Origin: Butyrivibrio sp. AC2005
Lineage (GTDB): Bacteria; Bacillota; Clostridia; Lachnospirales; Lachnospiraceae
DNA length: 64,000 nt
Assembly (NCBI RefSeq): GCF_000424145.1
Contig: NZ_KE384141.1
Coordinates: forward strand, 23,456-87,455
Direction: 5' to 3'
The notes beneath the pieces were generated by a model. The model was not told the DNA's origin. It was given only the letters and a program-made list of their open reading frames with translations, and made no database searches. The position numbers and the translations under genes were made by a program. Below are positions 49,859 to 58,025 of the stretch, piece after piece; the first letter of the stretch is position 1; every line of letters begins with the position of its first letter.

Positions 49859-50103
49859 AAACTCCCCTTTGTTAACCCGGGTGATGTATCTTATTCACTT
49901 GGCCCCGGCAGGACGTGGTGTGATTTTTAAGTAATTAATTAGCGATATTTTGAGCGCATAAATCCCTCGTTATCATTATAAGATATAGGTCTTTTAAAAA
50001 AATGCATTAACCATAAACTAAGGATAAAGATACCCTAAAATATTGGGAAAGTCCGACATTTACTGAATTTGATTTGGTAAAATGTAAACTGAGGTGAACA
50101 GCT
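49859..50103. other. Divergent intergenic region
   Basis: It separates the minus-strand pseudopilin operon from the plus-strand chemoreceptor pair. For the minus strand a -10-like TATAAT is seen at 49975-49980 without a good -35. For the plus strand TGGTAAAAT at 50075-50083 is an extended -10. No gene is seen. Confidence 0.6.
50075..50083 (+). promoter_or_regulatory. Extended -10 promoter of the small membrane protein / chemoreceptor pair
   Basis: TGGTAAAAT fits TGnTAnAAT. No clear -35. Start expected near 50090, just before the binding site GAGGTGA and ATG 50104. Confidence 0.5.
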
Positions 50104-50340
50104 ATGATCTTTTTGTTTGCAATTGTTGTAATTTTTGCTATTGGGATTGTAATTGCAGGCTATCTTTATGCAGAGGAGTGCTCAAGACTGCGCAAAAAGC
50201 TTCTTAGACTTGGTGTGAAAAAGGAAGAAATAGCATCTTTTTCCAGGAAGTTTTCATTGTTCTATCTGCAGGATATTCTCTATGAAAAGGAAACTGAGCT
50301 GGCAGAGGAGTGCTTTCTGACAGTTGAAAGGGATATATAA
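50104..50340 (+). CDS. Small single-pass membrane protein
   Basis: The 78-residue protein has one membrane segment at the N-terminus (about 2-24) and a charged cytoplasmic helix (about 25-65) with a basic stretch RLRKKLLRLGVKKEE. I do not recognise a family. It precedes the chemoreceptor gene by 43 bases on the same strand and may be co-transcribed, so it could be an accessory of that receptor. Confidence 0.75.
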   Translation: MIFLFAIVVIFAIGIVIAGYLYAEECSRLRKKLLRLGVKKEEIASFSRKFSLFYLQDILYEKETELAEECFLTVERDI

Positions 50341-50383
50341 ATCTACCCGGTAACAAACATCCTGTCTAATGAGGAGGTATATC

Positions 50384-52408
50384 ATGGCAAAGGATAATAA
50401 CGAAAAAGGAGCCAAAAAAGGGTTGAAGAGTGTGAAACCAAAGCTTATATGTGTAATGCTTCTTAGCTGCATTATACCGATTATGGTTTCTGTGATTGTG
50501 AGCTATGTAAGCTCTATGAATAAGTCACTTGAGGATGCAGAGACAATCAATATTAAAAAAGCACAGGTGATTGAAGAGCAGTACATGGGCTACCTCGAAG
50601 AGATGGTATTTTCTCTTGAGACGGCAGCGTCCAGTCCCTTGCTTGTTTCTTTTATGGAGAGTGCAGAGGAAGACAGAGACATAGAAGCAATGCAGAAATG
50701 GCTGCAGGCTATGGAGGCGAAGCTTCAGGGTGATAATTCCATCGTAGTTACAGCTCCTGACGGCCAACAGGTTGTCAGATCCTCGGGAGATCTTCAGAAT
50801 ATTGCGGACAGAGATTATTTTCAGGCTGCACTTAAAGGACAAACTCTTATTTCAGGAGTTTATGCCTCAAAGTCTACAGGAAGTGCCACTATTTTCATTA
50901 TTGCCCCTATAAAGAATTCTTCAGGAAATGTGGTCGGTACAATTCAGAGAAGCTATGGCCTTGATGGATTACATGATTATCTGGCAAGCGTCGTCGATAC
51001 TTCCAAGAACGAAGAAGTGATGGTTCTTGATTCAGAGGGTAATATGATCGGTAATTCCGGCTTTGAAGTTGACATAAATGATATGCAGAATTTTGCCGGT
51101 GTTGATTTTTATACTCAGACTAAGGCGAATGGAAGCAATAACTACATTGGAAGTAACAATGGCCAAAAAGTAGTTATGTCACTGATAGAAGCCGATCTTA
51201 CAGGCTGGGTTATAGGATCAGTTGCAAACTACAATGTGGTTATGGCAGAAACTCAGAGAAGCGCAAATCTTATCATTGGTCTTGGACTCCTTATGATTGT
51301 TATTGCGGTATTTATTTCCTGGAAGATGGCAAATTCCTTCACACAGCCTCTTGTGGAAGTTAATAATACCGTAAGCAAACTGGCTGAGGGTGAATTCCTC
51401 AGGATTAACAAGTTTACCGGCAGGCAGGATGAATTCGGAGATATTATTAACAGTACAAATTCAGTTATAGATAAGCTGCAGTCTATTGTAAGCAGTATCA
51501 AGAGCTCAACGGTATCTGTGAACAGTTCCTCTGAGGAACTTGCTGATACAGCGAATCAGATTTCTCAGACCGCGGATGATGTATCCAATGCGGTTCAGGA
51601 GATAGCATCAGGTGCTACTCAGCAGGCAGATGAGATTCAGAGCGTTACTGAGAATGTTGGCAACATCGGCGAAGCTACGGGCAATGTGCAGGCAAGTACC
51701 GATGATCTGTCAAATCTTGCAAGCCGGATGCAGGAGGTCAGCACCGAATCTGCTCAGAGCCTTGCAGATCTGCAGCATAGTTCGGAGAACATGAGCGAGA
51801 GTATTGTACAGATCACCGAGAAAATCGGTGCAACAAGTAAGGCTGTTGAGAATATCAATGAAAAGGTTATGGGTATTGCTTCAATTGCTTCACAGACAAA
51901 CCTCCTTTCACTCAATGCATCAATTGAGGCTGCAAGAGCAGGAGAAGCCGGTAAGGGCTTTGCGGTTGTTGCGGAAGAGATTGGAAAACTGGCTGATGAC
52001 TCCAGAAACATGGCTGATGAAATCAGACGAGAGATGGATATCCTTCTTACAGAGTCACAGTCGGCGGTTTCAATGGCATCCGAGGTACAGCGCCAGAACG
52101 ACGAGCAGCAGGCAGTACTGGGAAGCACAGTACAGAGTGTAAATGCAATGATAGAGGATATTTCCTCAACTGTAGTAAGTGTAAAGAGTATTGAAGCAGA
52201 CGCCGGAACCTGCGTTGATGCCAAGAATGTGGTTGCGGATGCCATGGCTTCCCTGTCAGCAATTTCTCAGGAAAATGCTGCATCCTCCGAGGAGACAGGC
52301 GCTTCCATGCAGGAGTTGTCTGCTACGGTTACAACCCTTGCTTCCTCAGCTGACTCCCTTAAGGAAGTAGCAGAGAAGCTAAACGAAGAGATGGCGTTCT
52401 TTAAGTAA
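50384..52408 (+). CDS. Methyl-accepting chemotaxis protein with Cache domain
   Basis: The 674-residue receptor has a membrane segment (about 24-46), an extracytoplasmic Cache sensor (about 50-295, with ADRDYFQAALKG), a second segment (about 300-320), a HAMP domain and a cytoplasmic signalling domain. The hairpin tip IASQTNLLSLNASIEAARA is intact, so it can couple to CheA/CheW. Ligand unknown. I use ATG 50384, where GAGGAGG is 6 bases upstream. Its Cache domain is closely similar to the orphan Cache protein encoded downstream at 52698. Confidence 0.95.
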   Translation: MAKDNNEKGAKKGLKSVKPKLICVMLLSCIIPIMVSVIVSYVSSMNKSLEDAETINIKKAQVIEEQYMGYLEEMVFSLETAASSPLLVSFMESAEEDRDIEAMQKWLQAMEAKLQGDNSIVVTAPDGQQVVRSSGDLQNIADRDYFQAALKGQTLISGVYASKSTGSATIFIIAPIKNSSGNVVGTIQRSYGLDGLHDYLASVVDTSKNEEVMVLDSEGNMIGNSGFEVDINDMQNFAGVDFYTQTKANGSNNYIGSNNGQKVVMSLIEADLTGWVIGSVANYNVVMAETQRSANLIIGLGLLMIVIAVFISWKMANSFTQPLVEVNNTVSKLAEGEFLRINKFTGRQDEFGDIINSTNSVIDKLQSIVSSIKSSTVSVNSSSEELADTANQISQTADDVSNAVQEIASGATQQADEIQSVTENVGNIGEATGNVQASTDDLSNLASRMQEVSTESAQSLADLQHSSENMSESIVQITEKIGATSKAVENINEKVMGIASIASQTNLLSLNASIEAARAGEAGKGFAVVAEEIGKLADDSRNMADEIRREMDILLTESQSAVSMASEVQRQNDEQQAVLGSTVQSVNAMIEDISSTVVSVKSIEADAGTCVDAKNVVADAMASLSAISQENAASSEETGASMQELSATVTTLASSADSLKEVAEKLNEEMAFFK

Positions 52409-52416
52409 GGCTTTTG

Positions 52417-52514
52417 TTTTTTGCCTATGCTTCAAGTGAAGTTTTTTGCCTATGCTTCAAGTGAAGTTTTTTGCCCATGTTTTAAGATAGTTTTTTGTTT
52501 GTGTTTCAAGTGAG
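52417..52514. repeat. 24-25-bp tandem repeat after the chemoreceptor gene
   Basis: Four units at 52417-52441, 52442-52466, 52467-52490 and 52491-52514. The first two are identical, and the last two are diverged. Each begins with six T, and the first two end with the palindrome CTTCAAGTGAAG, so each junction looks like a weak hairpin plus T-run. Confidence 0.85.
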
Positions 52515-52533
52515 TTGACATTATATAAATATA

Positions 52534-52580
52534 GCCTTCCCCCTCTGGGGGAAGGTGTCAGCGAAGCTGACGGATGAGGG
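52534..52580 (+). repeat. Two-hairpin palindromic repeat, copy 6
   Basis: CCTTCCCCC/GGGGGAAGG, then GTCAGC-GAA-GCTGAC, then GGATGAGGG. It is directly followed by a terminator, as copy 2 nearly is. Confidence 0.9.
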
Positions 52581-52627
52581 AAAATACCTACCGCGCGATT
52601 ATATTTCGCATTGGCAGGTATTTTTTT
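52581..52627 (+). terminator. Terminator after the chemoreceptor 3' region
   Basis: AATACCTACC pairs with GGCAGGTATT (one mismatch) across about 20 bases, followed by seven T. Confidence 0.8.
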
Positions 52628-52632
52628 GTACA

Positions 52633-52661
52633 TTGCGAAATCGACAGTTTTCCTCTAGAAT
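52633..52661 (+). promoter_or_regulatory. Promoter of the Cache protein / PHP phosphatase pair
   Basis: TTGCGA (52633-52638), 17-bp spacer, TAGAAT (52656-52661). The start near 52668 rules out the ATG at 52665 and supports ATG 52698. Confidence 0.65.
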
Positions 52662-52697
52662 AATATGAGTTTTGATTTTGGAGGTTACAGGTTACAC

Positions 52698-53561
52698 ATG
52701 AACGATTTTAATGGATATAACAGTAAGAGCAGTAAGGCAAAGGGAATAATAGGTACGCTGGTTATTGTCCTGCTCATTGGCGCAGTCATGGCATTTTTGG
52801 CGCCTAAAGCTTTGGAATATATAAAGATTGCAATGAAGAAAGTAGATGCTCCCACTAACGAAGCAAGTCAGGAAATGGTTGATTCCATGAAGCAGGAAGC
52901 TTCAAATATTGAAAACAGATGGCAGAGTATTATTTCGGAAAATCAGAAGTCAGTTCAGTCAGTTGCACTTTCACCGTCAACGATTGCTTATCTTGAAGAT
53001 AAGGACAATGCTGAACTCATGGAGGCTGAGCTCGAATACATAAAAAGTTTCGATGCCATGATGGAAGATAACTCATGTACAATACTTTCCGGCACAGATG
53101 GAATGCAGGTTTTAAGAGCAGAGGGTAATCTTGTCGACATAGGTGACAGAGAATATTTCAGACAGGCTATGAATGACAATTCATACGTATCGGATATTCT
53201 TGTGTCCAAAGCAGCAGGGACGTCTTATGTTACATTTTCCGCACCGGTAAAGAGTAATGATGGAAAAATTATCGGAGTAGTGCAGAGAAATTATGATCTG
53301 TTTAATTTGCACGAAATGCTTGCTGAAGAAACATTAAGCGATGCATCCTTTATGGTTGACCGCACGGGATTTGAAGCAGCAAATTCCCAGTATGAGGTGA
53401 AGCCTGAAGATGCAAACGATTGGAGCAGTGCTGTTTTCATGCAGTCTGATTCAAAAGAAGAATGCTATAAAATAGATACAGGAAATGGAGAGAGGGCAGT
53501 TTATTTCATAAAGGATGATACCTCCGGCTGGACTATCTGCGTCGCAAGAGCCTTAGAATAA
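52698..53561 (+). CDS. Orphan membrane-anchored Cache sensor protein
   Basis: The roughly 287-residue protein has a 16-residue cytoplasmic tail, one membrane segment (about 17-37) and an extracytoplasmic Cache domain to the C-terminus. Segments such as GDREYFRQAMNDNS and APVKSNDGKIIGVVQRNYDL align by eye with the Cache domain of the upstream chemoreceptor, suggesting duplication. There is no second membrane segment, HAMP, kinase or methyl-accepting output domain. It is therefore a ligand-binding module without visible output. It is followed after 18 bases by a PHP phosphatase gene. Confidence 0.85.
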   Translation: MNDFNGYNSKSSKAKGIIGTLVIVLLIGAVMAFLAPKALEYIKIAMKKVDAPTNEASQEMVDSMKQEASNIENRWQSIISENQKSVQSVALSPSTIAYLEDKDNAELMEAELEYIKSFDAMMEDNSCTILSGTDGMQVLRAEGNLVDIGDREYFRQAMNDNSYVSDILVSKAAGTSYVTFSAPVKSNDGKIIGVVQRNYDLFNLHEMLAEETLSDASFMVDRTGFEAANSQYEVKPEDANDWSSAVFMQSDSKEECYKIDTGNGERAVYFIKDDTSGWTICVARALE

Positions 53562-53579
53562 AAAGGGAGAGCAAAAAAT

Positions 53580-54410
53580 ATGGCAAAAAGAATACCCGCA
53601 GATTTTCATATGCATACGCATCATTCAGGTGATTCGGAAGCTCCGATGGAGATGATGATAGAAAAAGCAATCGAGAGGAAGGTGCCGGAAATCTGTATAA
53701 CTGAGCATATGGATTTTGATTATCCTGTGAATGAGCATGATACAGCAGGAATATTCGAAGTGAATACAGACGAATATATGGCTGAAACCGTGATACTAAA
53801 GGAAAAGTACAAGGATCGTATCACTGTTAATTTCGGGATAGAGCTGGGATTACAGCCGCATCTTGTAGAGCGTAACAGTGAATATGCAAAAAGCTATCCT
53901 TTTGACTTTATTATAGGTTCAAACCATTTGTGTAATGGAAAAGATCCCTATTACATGTCTTTTTATGAGGAGCGTTCAGAAAAAGAAGCATTTACTGAAT
54001 TCTTTGAATCAACACTGGAGAATATAAAGCTCTTTGATGATTTTGACGTACTCGGACACCTTGACTATATTGTACGATATGCGCCAAATCTTAATAAAAG
54101 CTACAAATATAAGGACTACAGTGATGTTTTGGATGAGATTTTAAAAACACTTATCAGCAAGGGAAAAGGACTTGATATAAACACAAAATCCATATATTCC
54201 GAACCCTCATTGGGAGATCCTAATCCTTCCCGCGAAATTATATCGCGCTACAAGGAACTCGGAGGAGAAATCCTTACCTTTGGGTCAGATGCCCACAAAC
54301 CGGAACATGTAGCTCTTGGCTTTGAAACGGCAGTACATATTGTAAAATCCTGCCATTTCAAATACTACGCCACATTCTCGCAGCGCAAAGCTTCATTTCA
54401 CAAGCTATAA
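53580..54410 (+). CDS. PHP-domain histidinol-phosphatase family protein
   Basis: The 276-residue protein starts with the metal-binding PHP motif ADFHMHTHHSGDS, followed by ITEHMDFDYP, a later HLDYIVRY and a terminal FGSDAHKPEHV. This is the HisJ/HisK-type histidinol-phosphatase pattern. No other histidine biosynthesis gene is in the window, and the family includes other phosphatases, so the substrate is tentative. Cytoplasmic. Probably co-transcribed with the orphan Cache protein. Confidence 0.88.
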   Translation: MAKRIPADFHMHTHHSGDSEAPMEMMIEKAIERKVPEICITEHMDFDYPVNEHDTAGIFEVNTDEYMAETVILKEKYKDRITVNFGIELGLQPHLVERNSEYAKSYPFDFIIGSNHLCNGKDPYYMSFYEERSEKEAFTEFFESTLENIKLFDDFDVLGHLDYIVRYAPNLNKSYKYKDYSDVLDEILKTLISKGKGLDINTKSIYSEPSLGDPNPSREIISRYKELGGEILTFGSDAHKPEHVALGFETAVHIVKSCHFKYYATFSQRKASFHKL

Positions 54411-54430
54411 TGATACATTGATAAAATTAA

Positions 54431-54458
54431 GCCCCCGGAATGAATATCTTCCGGGGGC
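54431..54458. terminator. Bidirectional hairpin between convergent genes
   Basis: GCCCCCGGAA pairs perfectly with TTCCGGGGGC. Flanks are only moderately T-rich (GTATTTATG on plus, TTAATTTTAT on minus), so termination may be imperfect. Confidence 0.75.
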
Positions 54459-54488
54459 GTATTTATGTCATTATTCTACCGGTGTGTA

Positions 54489-56540
54489 TTATTCAATTAT
54501 GAACTTGCTCAGTTCGTCGTTGATGGAAAGTGCGGAATCTGATACGGAGTTTGCAACATCCTCAACGCCTCTGGATTCGTTAGCAATATCCTGAGCACTC
54601 TGTGCAAGTGAGGTGACAGTAGCGGTTACTTCCTCGCTGCTTGCTGACTGCTCTTCGGAGATCGCTGCAACGCTGGATGCTATGTCGTTAACATTGCCCA
54701 TCATTCCGATCATATCCTTCATGGTGTCAGCAGTTGTATTCAAATCCTGATAAATCTTATTGAAGCTGTCACCTGCCTTAGCAACGGCCTCGCTGTTCTG
54801 GTTGATTGCCGCCATATTGTTCTGGGACTTATCAGCCAGGGTACGGATGAGCTGTGTGATCTCTGAAATGATCGCACTGATTTCCTTAGTAGCATCCTGA
54901 GAATTCTGAGCCAGTTTTCCGATTTCATCAGCAACAACCGCAAAGCCTTTTCCTGCTTCTCCTGCGCGTGCTGCCTCGATGGAAGCATTAAGAGACAGGA
55001 GATTGGTCTGCTGTGAAATAGAGTCGATCATTTCCACGATTTCCGTGATCTTGTCAGCGGATTCACCTACGGTGGTAACAACATCGTTCATTTCGTTCAT
55101 GGATGCTGTGATTGTTTCCATGTTCTGCTGTACTGTGTTCATATCATGCTGGCCAATGTCTGCCTGGTCTACCAGCTCAAGCATGATTTCATTTGTCCTG
55201 TTTCCGCTGTCTGTAAGATCTGCAACTGCTCCCGCAAGCTGGGTTGCGTTGTTTGCAAGCTCGCTGACGGCGTTAGCGATGTCATCCATTGTTGTCTGAA
55301 TCTGGCCCATTGAAAGAGACTGCTCATTGGCACCTTCTGACATTTTACCGGAGGCATCCAGGGAGGTTGAAGAATCGGCTTTTAACTGCTCGGCTTTTGA
55401 CTGAATTGATGTTATGGTACTATTCATGATTTTTACATAATTATCCATTTCCCTACTGATAAGACCAATTTCATCACCAGTGTCTTTTGGCATCTTTGCA
55501 GTGAAGTCACCGCTGGAGATTTTGCTGATGCTGTCTGAAAGACCATGAACAGGCTTTGTGATAACTCTGTTTATTGTAAACAGAATAATAGCAGCAATTA
55601 TTAAAATCAGAATAATCATGGCAATGATGCCGACTTTCATAAAATTGTTGGCAGTCGCTTCAACGTCATTTACGTTAACAGATGAAACCAGTGTCCATCC
55701 TGTGCCCTGAATAGGAGAAGTTGCAATATATAGCTTGTCCTTAGAACCCTCCTGTGGAACTGTTATTATCTCACCTGAACCACTGTCTATATGTGACTTG
55801 ATTGTCTTAAGATAATTGTTGCCTGATTCTGAGACCTTTGTTCCGACAAGTGAAGGATCAAAAAATGAAATGATATAATCGCCGGCAAGTATGAAAGTAC
55901 CACCGGTGTTAAGCGGCTTTAGTTCATTTGCACGTTCTGTCAGATCATCAAGGAAAACATCAGCGGCACAGACACCTATTTCGCCATTATAAAAATCGTT
56001 CTGGCGTACAAAGGTAACACAAAGAGAATTGGTGGAAGCATCGACATAGGGTTCTGTCTCTACAAAGGTTTCATGTCCGAGACCTGCCTTGTACCAGTCA
56101 CGCTGCGTGGGTCGCCAGTCAGCAGGCATTTCTGAGTGGTTTGCGAAAATGTAGCTGTCATCTTCGAAACCAATATAGATACCGGTGTTCTTTATTGCGC
56201 TGTAGCTTGCTGAAGGCTCTATATATTTCAAAAGTGCATCATGATCCTCGAAGGGAACCTGCTCCATTGTGTCACAGTATTCACCGAATTTTGCAGTCAG
56301 CATTCTGAAGGAAGTACCGAGCTCTAAGGCATTGGCATTGGTTTCTGCCTGAAGATCCATAAGTGAAATTTCAGTTATGGTATTTTTAGCACTGATTGTC
56401 AAAAATAAGATGATTGCCACAATACCGACAGTGATAACAGGCATTAGCCATAGCAGAAGAGTAGTACTGATACTTCTTTTTACTTTCCGTCCTGAACCAT
56501 TTGCTGAATTCGATACATCACTAGTGTTTTTTCCAGACAT
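54489..56540 (-). CDS. Methyl-accepting chemotaxis protein with dCache domain
   Basis: The 683-residue receptor has a cytoplasmic tail, first membrane segment (about 30-52), a double Cache domain, second segment (about 300-322), HAMP and a signalling domain with ISQQTNLLSLNASIEAARA. The sensor contains RPTQRDWYKAG followed by EPYVDAST, which partly fits the amino-acid-binding dCache motif (R-x-W-Y then Y-x-D) with Trp in place of the first Tyr. An amino-acid-like ligand is thus plausible. I start at ATG 56540, with GGAGG 7 bases upstream. Confidence 0.95.
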   Translation of the reverse strand: MSGKNTSDVSNSANGSGRKVKRSISTTLLLWLMPVITVGIVAIILFLTISAKNTITEISLMDLQAETNANALELGTSFRMLTAKFGEYCDTMEQVPFEDHDALLKYIEPSASYSAIKNTGIYIGFEDDSYIFANHSEMPADWRPTQRDWYKAGLGHETFVETEPYVDASTNSLCVTFVRQNDFYNGEIGVCAADVFLDDLTERANELKPLNTGGTFILAGDYIISFFDPSLVGTKVSESGNNYLKTIKSHIDSGSGEIITVPQEGSKDKLYIATSPIQGTGWTLVSSVNVNDVEATANNFMKVGIIAMIILILIIAAIILFTINRVITKPVHGLSDSISKISSGDFTAKMPKDTGDEIGLISREMDNYVKIMNSTITSIQSKAEQLKADSSTSLDASGKMSEGANEQSLSMGQIQTTMDDIANAVSELANNATQLAGAVADLTDSGNRTNEIMLELVDQADIGQHDMNTVQQNMETITASMNEMNDVVTTVGESADKITEIVEMIDSISQQTNLLSLNASIEAARAGEAGKGFAVVADEIGKLAQNSQDATKEISAIISEITQLIRTLADKSQNNMAAINQNSEAVAKAGDSFNKIYQDLNTTADTMKDMIGMMGNVNDIASSVAAISEEQSASSEEVTATVTSLAQSAQDIANESRGVEDVANSVSDSALSINDELSKFIIE

Positions 56541-56821
56541 TTCCAGACCTCCATTCATTAACGGCTAATCGCCGGAAGATTGACATTTATAGTAATATTT
56601 TAGACGAAAAATCAGAAAATAAAATGGAGTTTATAGAATTCTTACTGATTTTAGAATTATTTAATCAACTATTAATATGCATATGAAAAATACAGAAAAA
56701 TTGAATATCTTCTATTATAAATATGAGTGATTTTGGAATGTTGTGTTTTTATTGTGATTATTTTATGTTTTTGCCCAAGATTACTTGAAAAAATGTGAGA
56801 AGTTAGATAAAATAGTTTTGC
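56541..56821. other. AT-rich divergent region before gapA
   Basis: No gene is seen. It contains the upstream regions of the minus-strand chemoreceptor and of gapA, with long A/T-rich stretches and a small CGGC/GCCG hairpin near 56560-56573. No convincing promoter for the chemoreceptor is recognised. Confidence 0.5.
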
Positions 56822-56860
56822 TGTCAAATTTTTGACAATCACGTTGTAAAGAATTAGTAA
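56822..56860 (+). promoter_or_regulatory. gapA promoter region with palindromic operator
   Basis: TGTCAAA-TT-TTTGACA (about 56822-56837) is a 16-bp palindrome whose right arm includes a consensus -35 TTGACA (56832-56837). The -10 is poor (TAGTAA at 17 bp). A repressor binding the palindrome would cover the -35 box. The factor is unknown; it does not match the Rex box. Confidence 0.5.
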
Positions 56861-56900
56861 CAGCAAATAAATTTTTTTAATCATTTTAGGAGGACTTAAA

Positions 56901-57926
56901 ATGGCAGTAAAGGTAGCAATCAATGGTTTTGGCCGTATCGGTCGTCTTGCATTCAGACAGATGTTTGAGCACGAGGGAACAGAGATCGTAGCAATCAACG
57001 ATCTTACAGATCCTAAGATGCTTGCACACCTTCTTAAGTATGACTCTTCACAGGGTAAGTACAAGTATGCTGATAAGGTATCATTCAGCGATCATTCCAT
57101 CACAGTTAATGGTAAAGAGATCGAGATCTACAAGGAAGCTGATGCTAATAACCTTCCTTGGGGTAAGATTGGTGTAGACGTAGTTCTTGAGTGTACAGGT
57201 TTCTACACATCTAAGGATAAGGCTCAGGCACACATCAACGCTGGTGCTAAGAAGGTTGTTATTTCTGCTCCTGCAGGAAATGATCTTCCTACTATCGTAT
57301 ATAACGTTAACCACGAGACACTTACAGCAGATGACAACATCATCTCTGCAGCTTCTTGCACAACAAACTGCCTTGCACCTATGGCTAAGGCTCTTAACGA
57401 CTATGCACCTATCCAGTCCGGTATCATGGCAACAATCCATGCTTACACAGGTGATCAGATGATCCTTGACGGACCTCAGAGAAAGGGTGACCTTAGAAGA
57501 GCTCGTGCAGGCGCTGTTAACATCGTTCCTAACAGCACAGGTGCTGCAAAGGCTATCGGCCTTGTTATTCCTGAACTCAATGGCAAGCTCATCGGCGCTG
57601 CTCAGAGAGTACCGGTTCCGACAGGTTCAACAACACTTCTTTTCGCTGTAGTTAAGAGCAGCACAGAAGTTACTAAGGACAGCATCAACGAGGCTATGAA
57701 GAAGGCTTCTGATCCTGAGACATTCGGTTACAACGAGGATGAGATCGTATCTTCTGATATCGTTGGAATGACATATGGTTCACTCTTCGATGCTACACAG
57801 ACAATGGTAACAAAGATTGGTGACGACCTTTACGAGGTTCAGGTTGTTTCATGGTATGACAACGAGAACTCTTACACATCTCAGATGGTTCGTACAATCA
57901 AGTACTTCGAGAAGTTCGTTAAGTAA
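56901..57926 (+). CDS. gapA: Glyceraldehyde-3-phosphate dehydrogenase
   Basis: GapA oxidises glyceraldehyde 3-phosphate with NAD+ and phosphate. The 341-residue protein has the N-terminal NINGFGRIGR-type Rossmann motif, catalytic C153 in ASCTTNCLAP and the C-terminal SWYDNENSYTSQM. Codon use is strongly biased, as expected of a very abundant enzyme. AGGAGG precedes the ATG. It is the first gene of the glycolytic cluster, with a terminator between it and pgk. Confidence 0.98.
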   Translation: MAVKVAINGFGRIGRLAFRQMFEHEGTEIVAINDLTDPKMLAHLLKYDSSQGKYKYADKVSFSDHSITVNGKEIEIYKEADANNLPWGKIGVDVVLECTGFYTSKDKAQAHINAGAKKVVISAPAGNDLPTIVYNVNHETLTADDNIISAASCTTNCLAPMAKALNDYAPIQSGIMATIHAYTGDQMILDGPQRKGDLRRARAGAVNIVPNSTGAAKAIGLVIPELNGKLIGAAQRVPVPTGSTTLLFAVVKSSTEVTKDSINEAMKKASDPETFGYNEDEIVSSDIVGMTYGSLFDATQTMVTKIGDDLYEVQVVSWYDNENSYTSQMVRTIKYFEKFVK

Positions 57927-57967
57927 TCATCCCACTCGGTTGATTCGAACTTAGTAATTGATTCTAA

Positions 57968-58007
57968 AGAGGGTCCGGTCCGTATGGACCTGGCCCTCTA
58001 TTTTTTT
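57968..58007 (+). terminator. Intercistronic terminator between gapA and pgk
   Basis: AGAGGG-TCC-GGTCC, loop GTAT, GGACC-TGG-CCCTCT, then seven T. It ends a few bases before the pgk AGGAGG site. It should give partial termination, making gapA mRNA more abundant than the mRNA of the genes that follow. Confidence 0.88.
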
Positions 58008-58025
58008 ATCCAGGAGGAAAAAATA

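Noticed and set aside
50369..50383. Chemoreceptor start five codons earlier
   Set aside because: That start would overlap the GAGGAGG binding site; ATG 50384 is correctly spaced.
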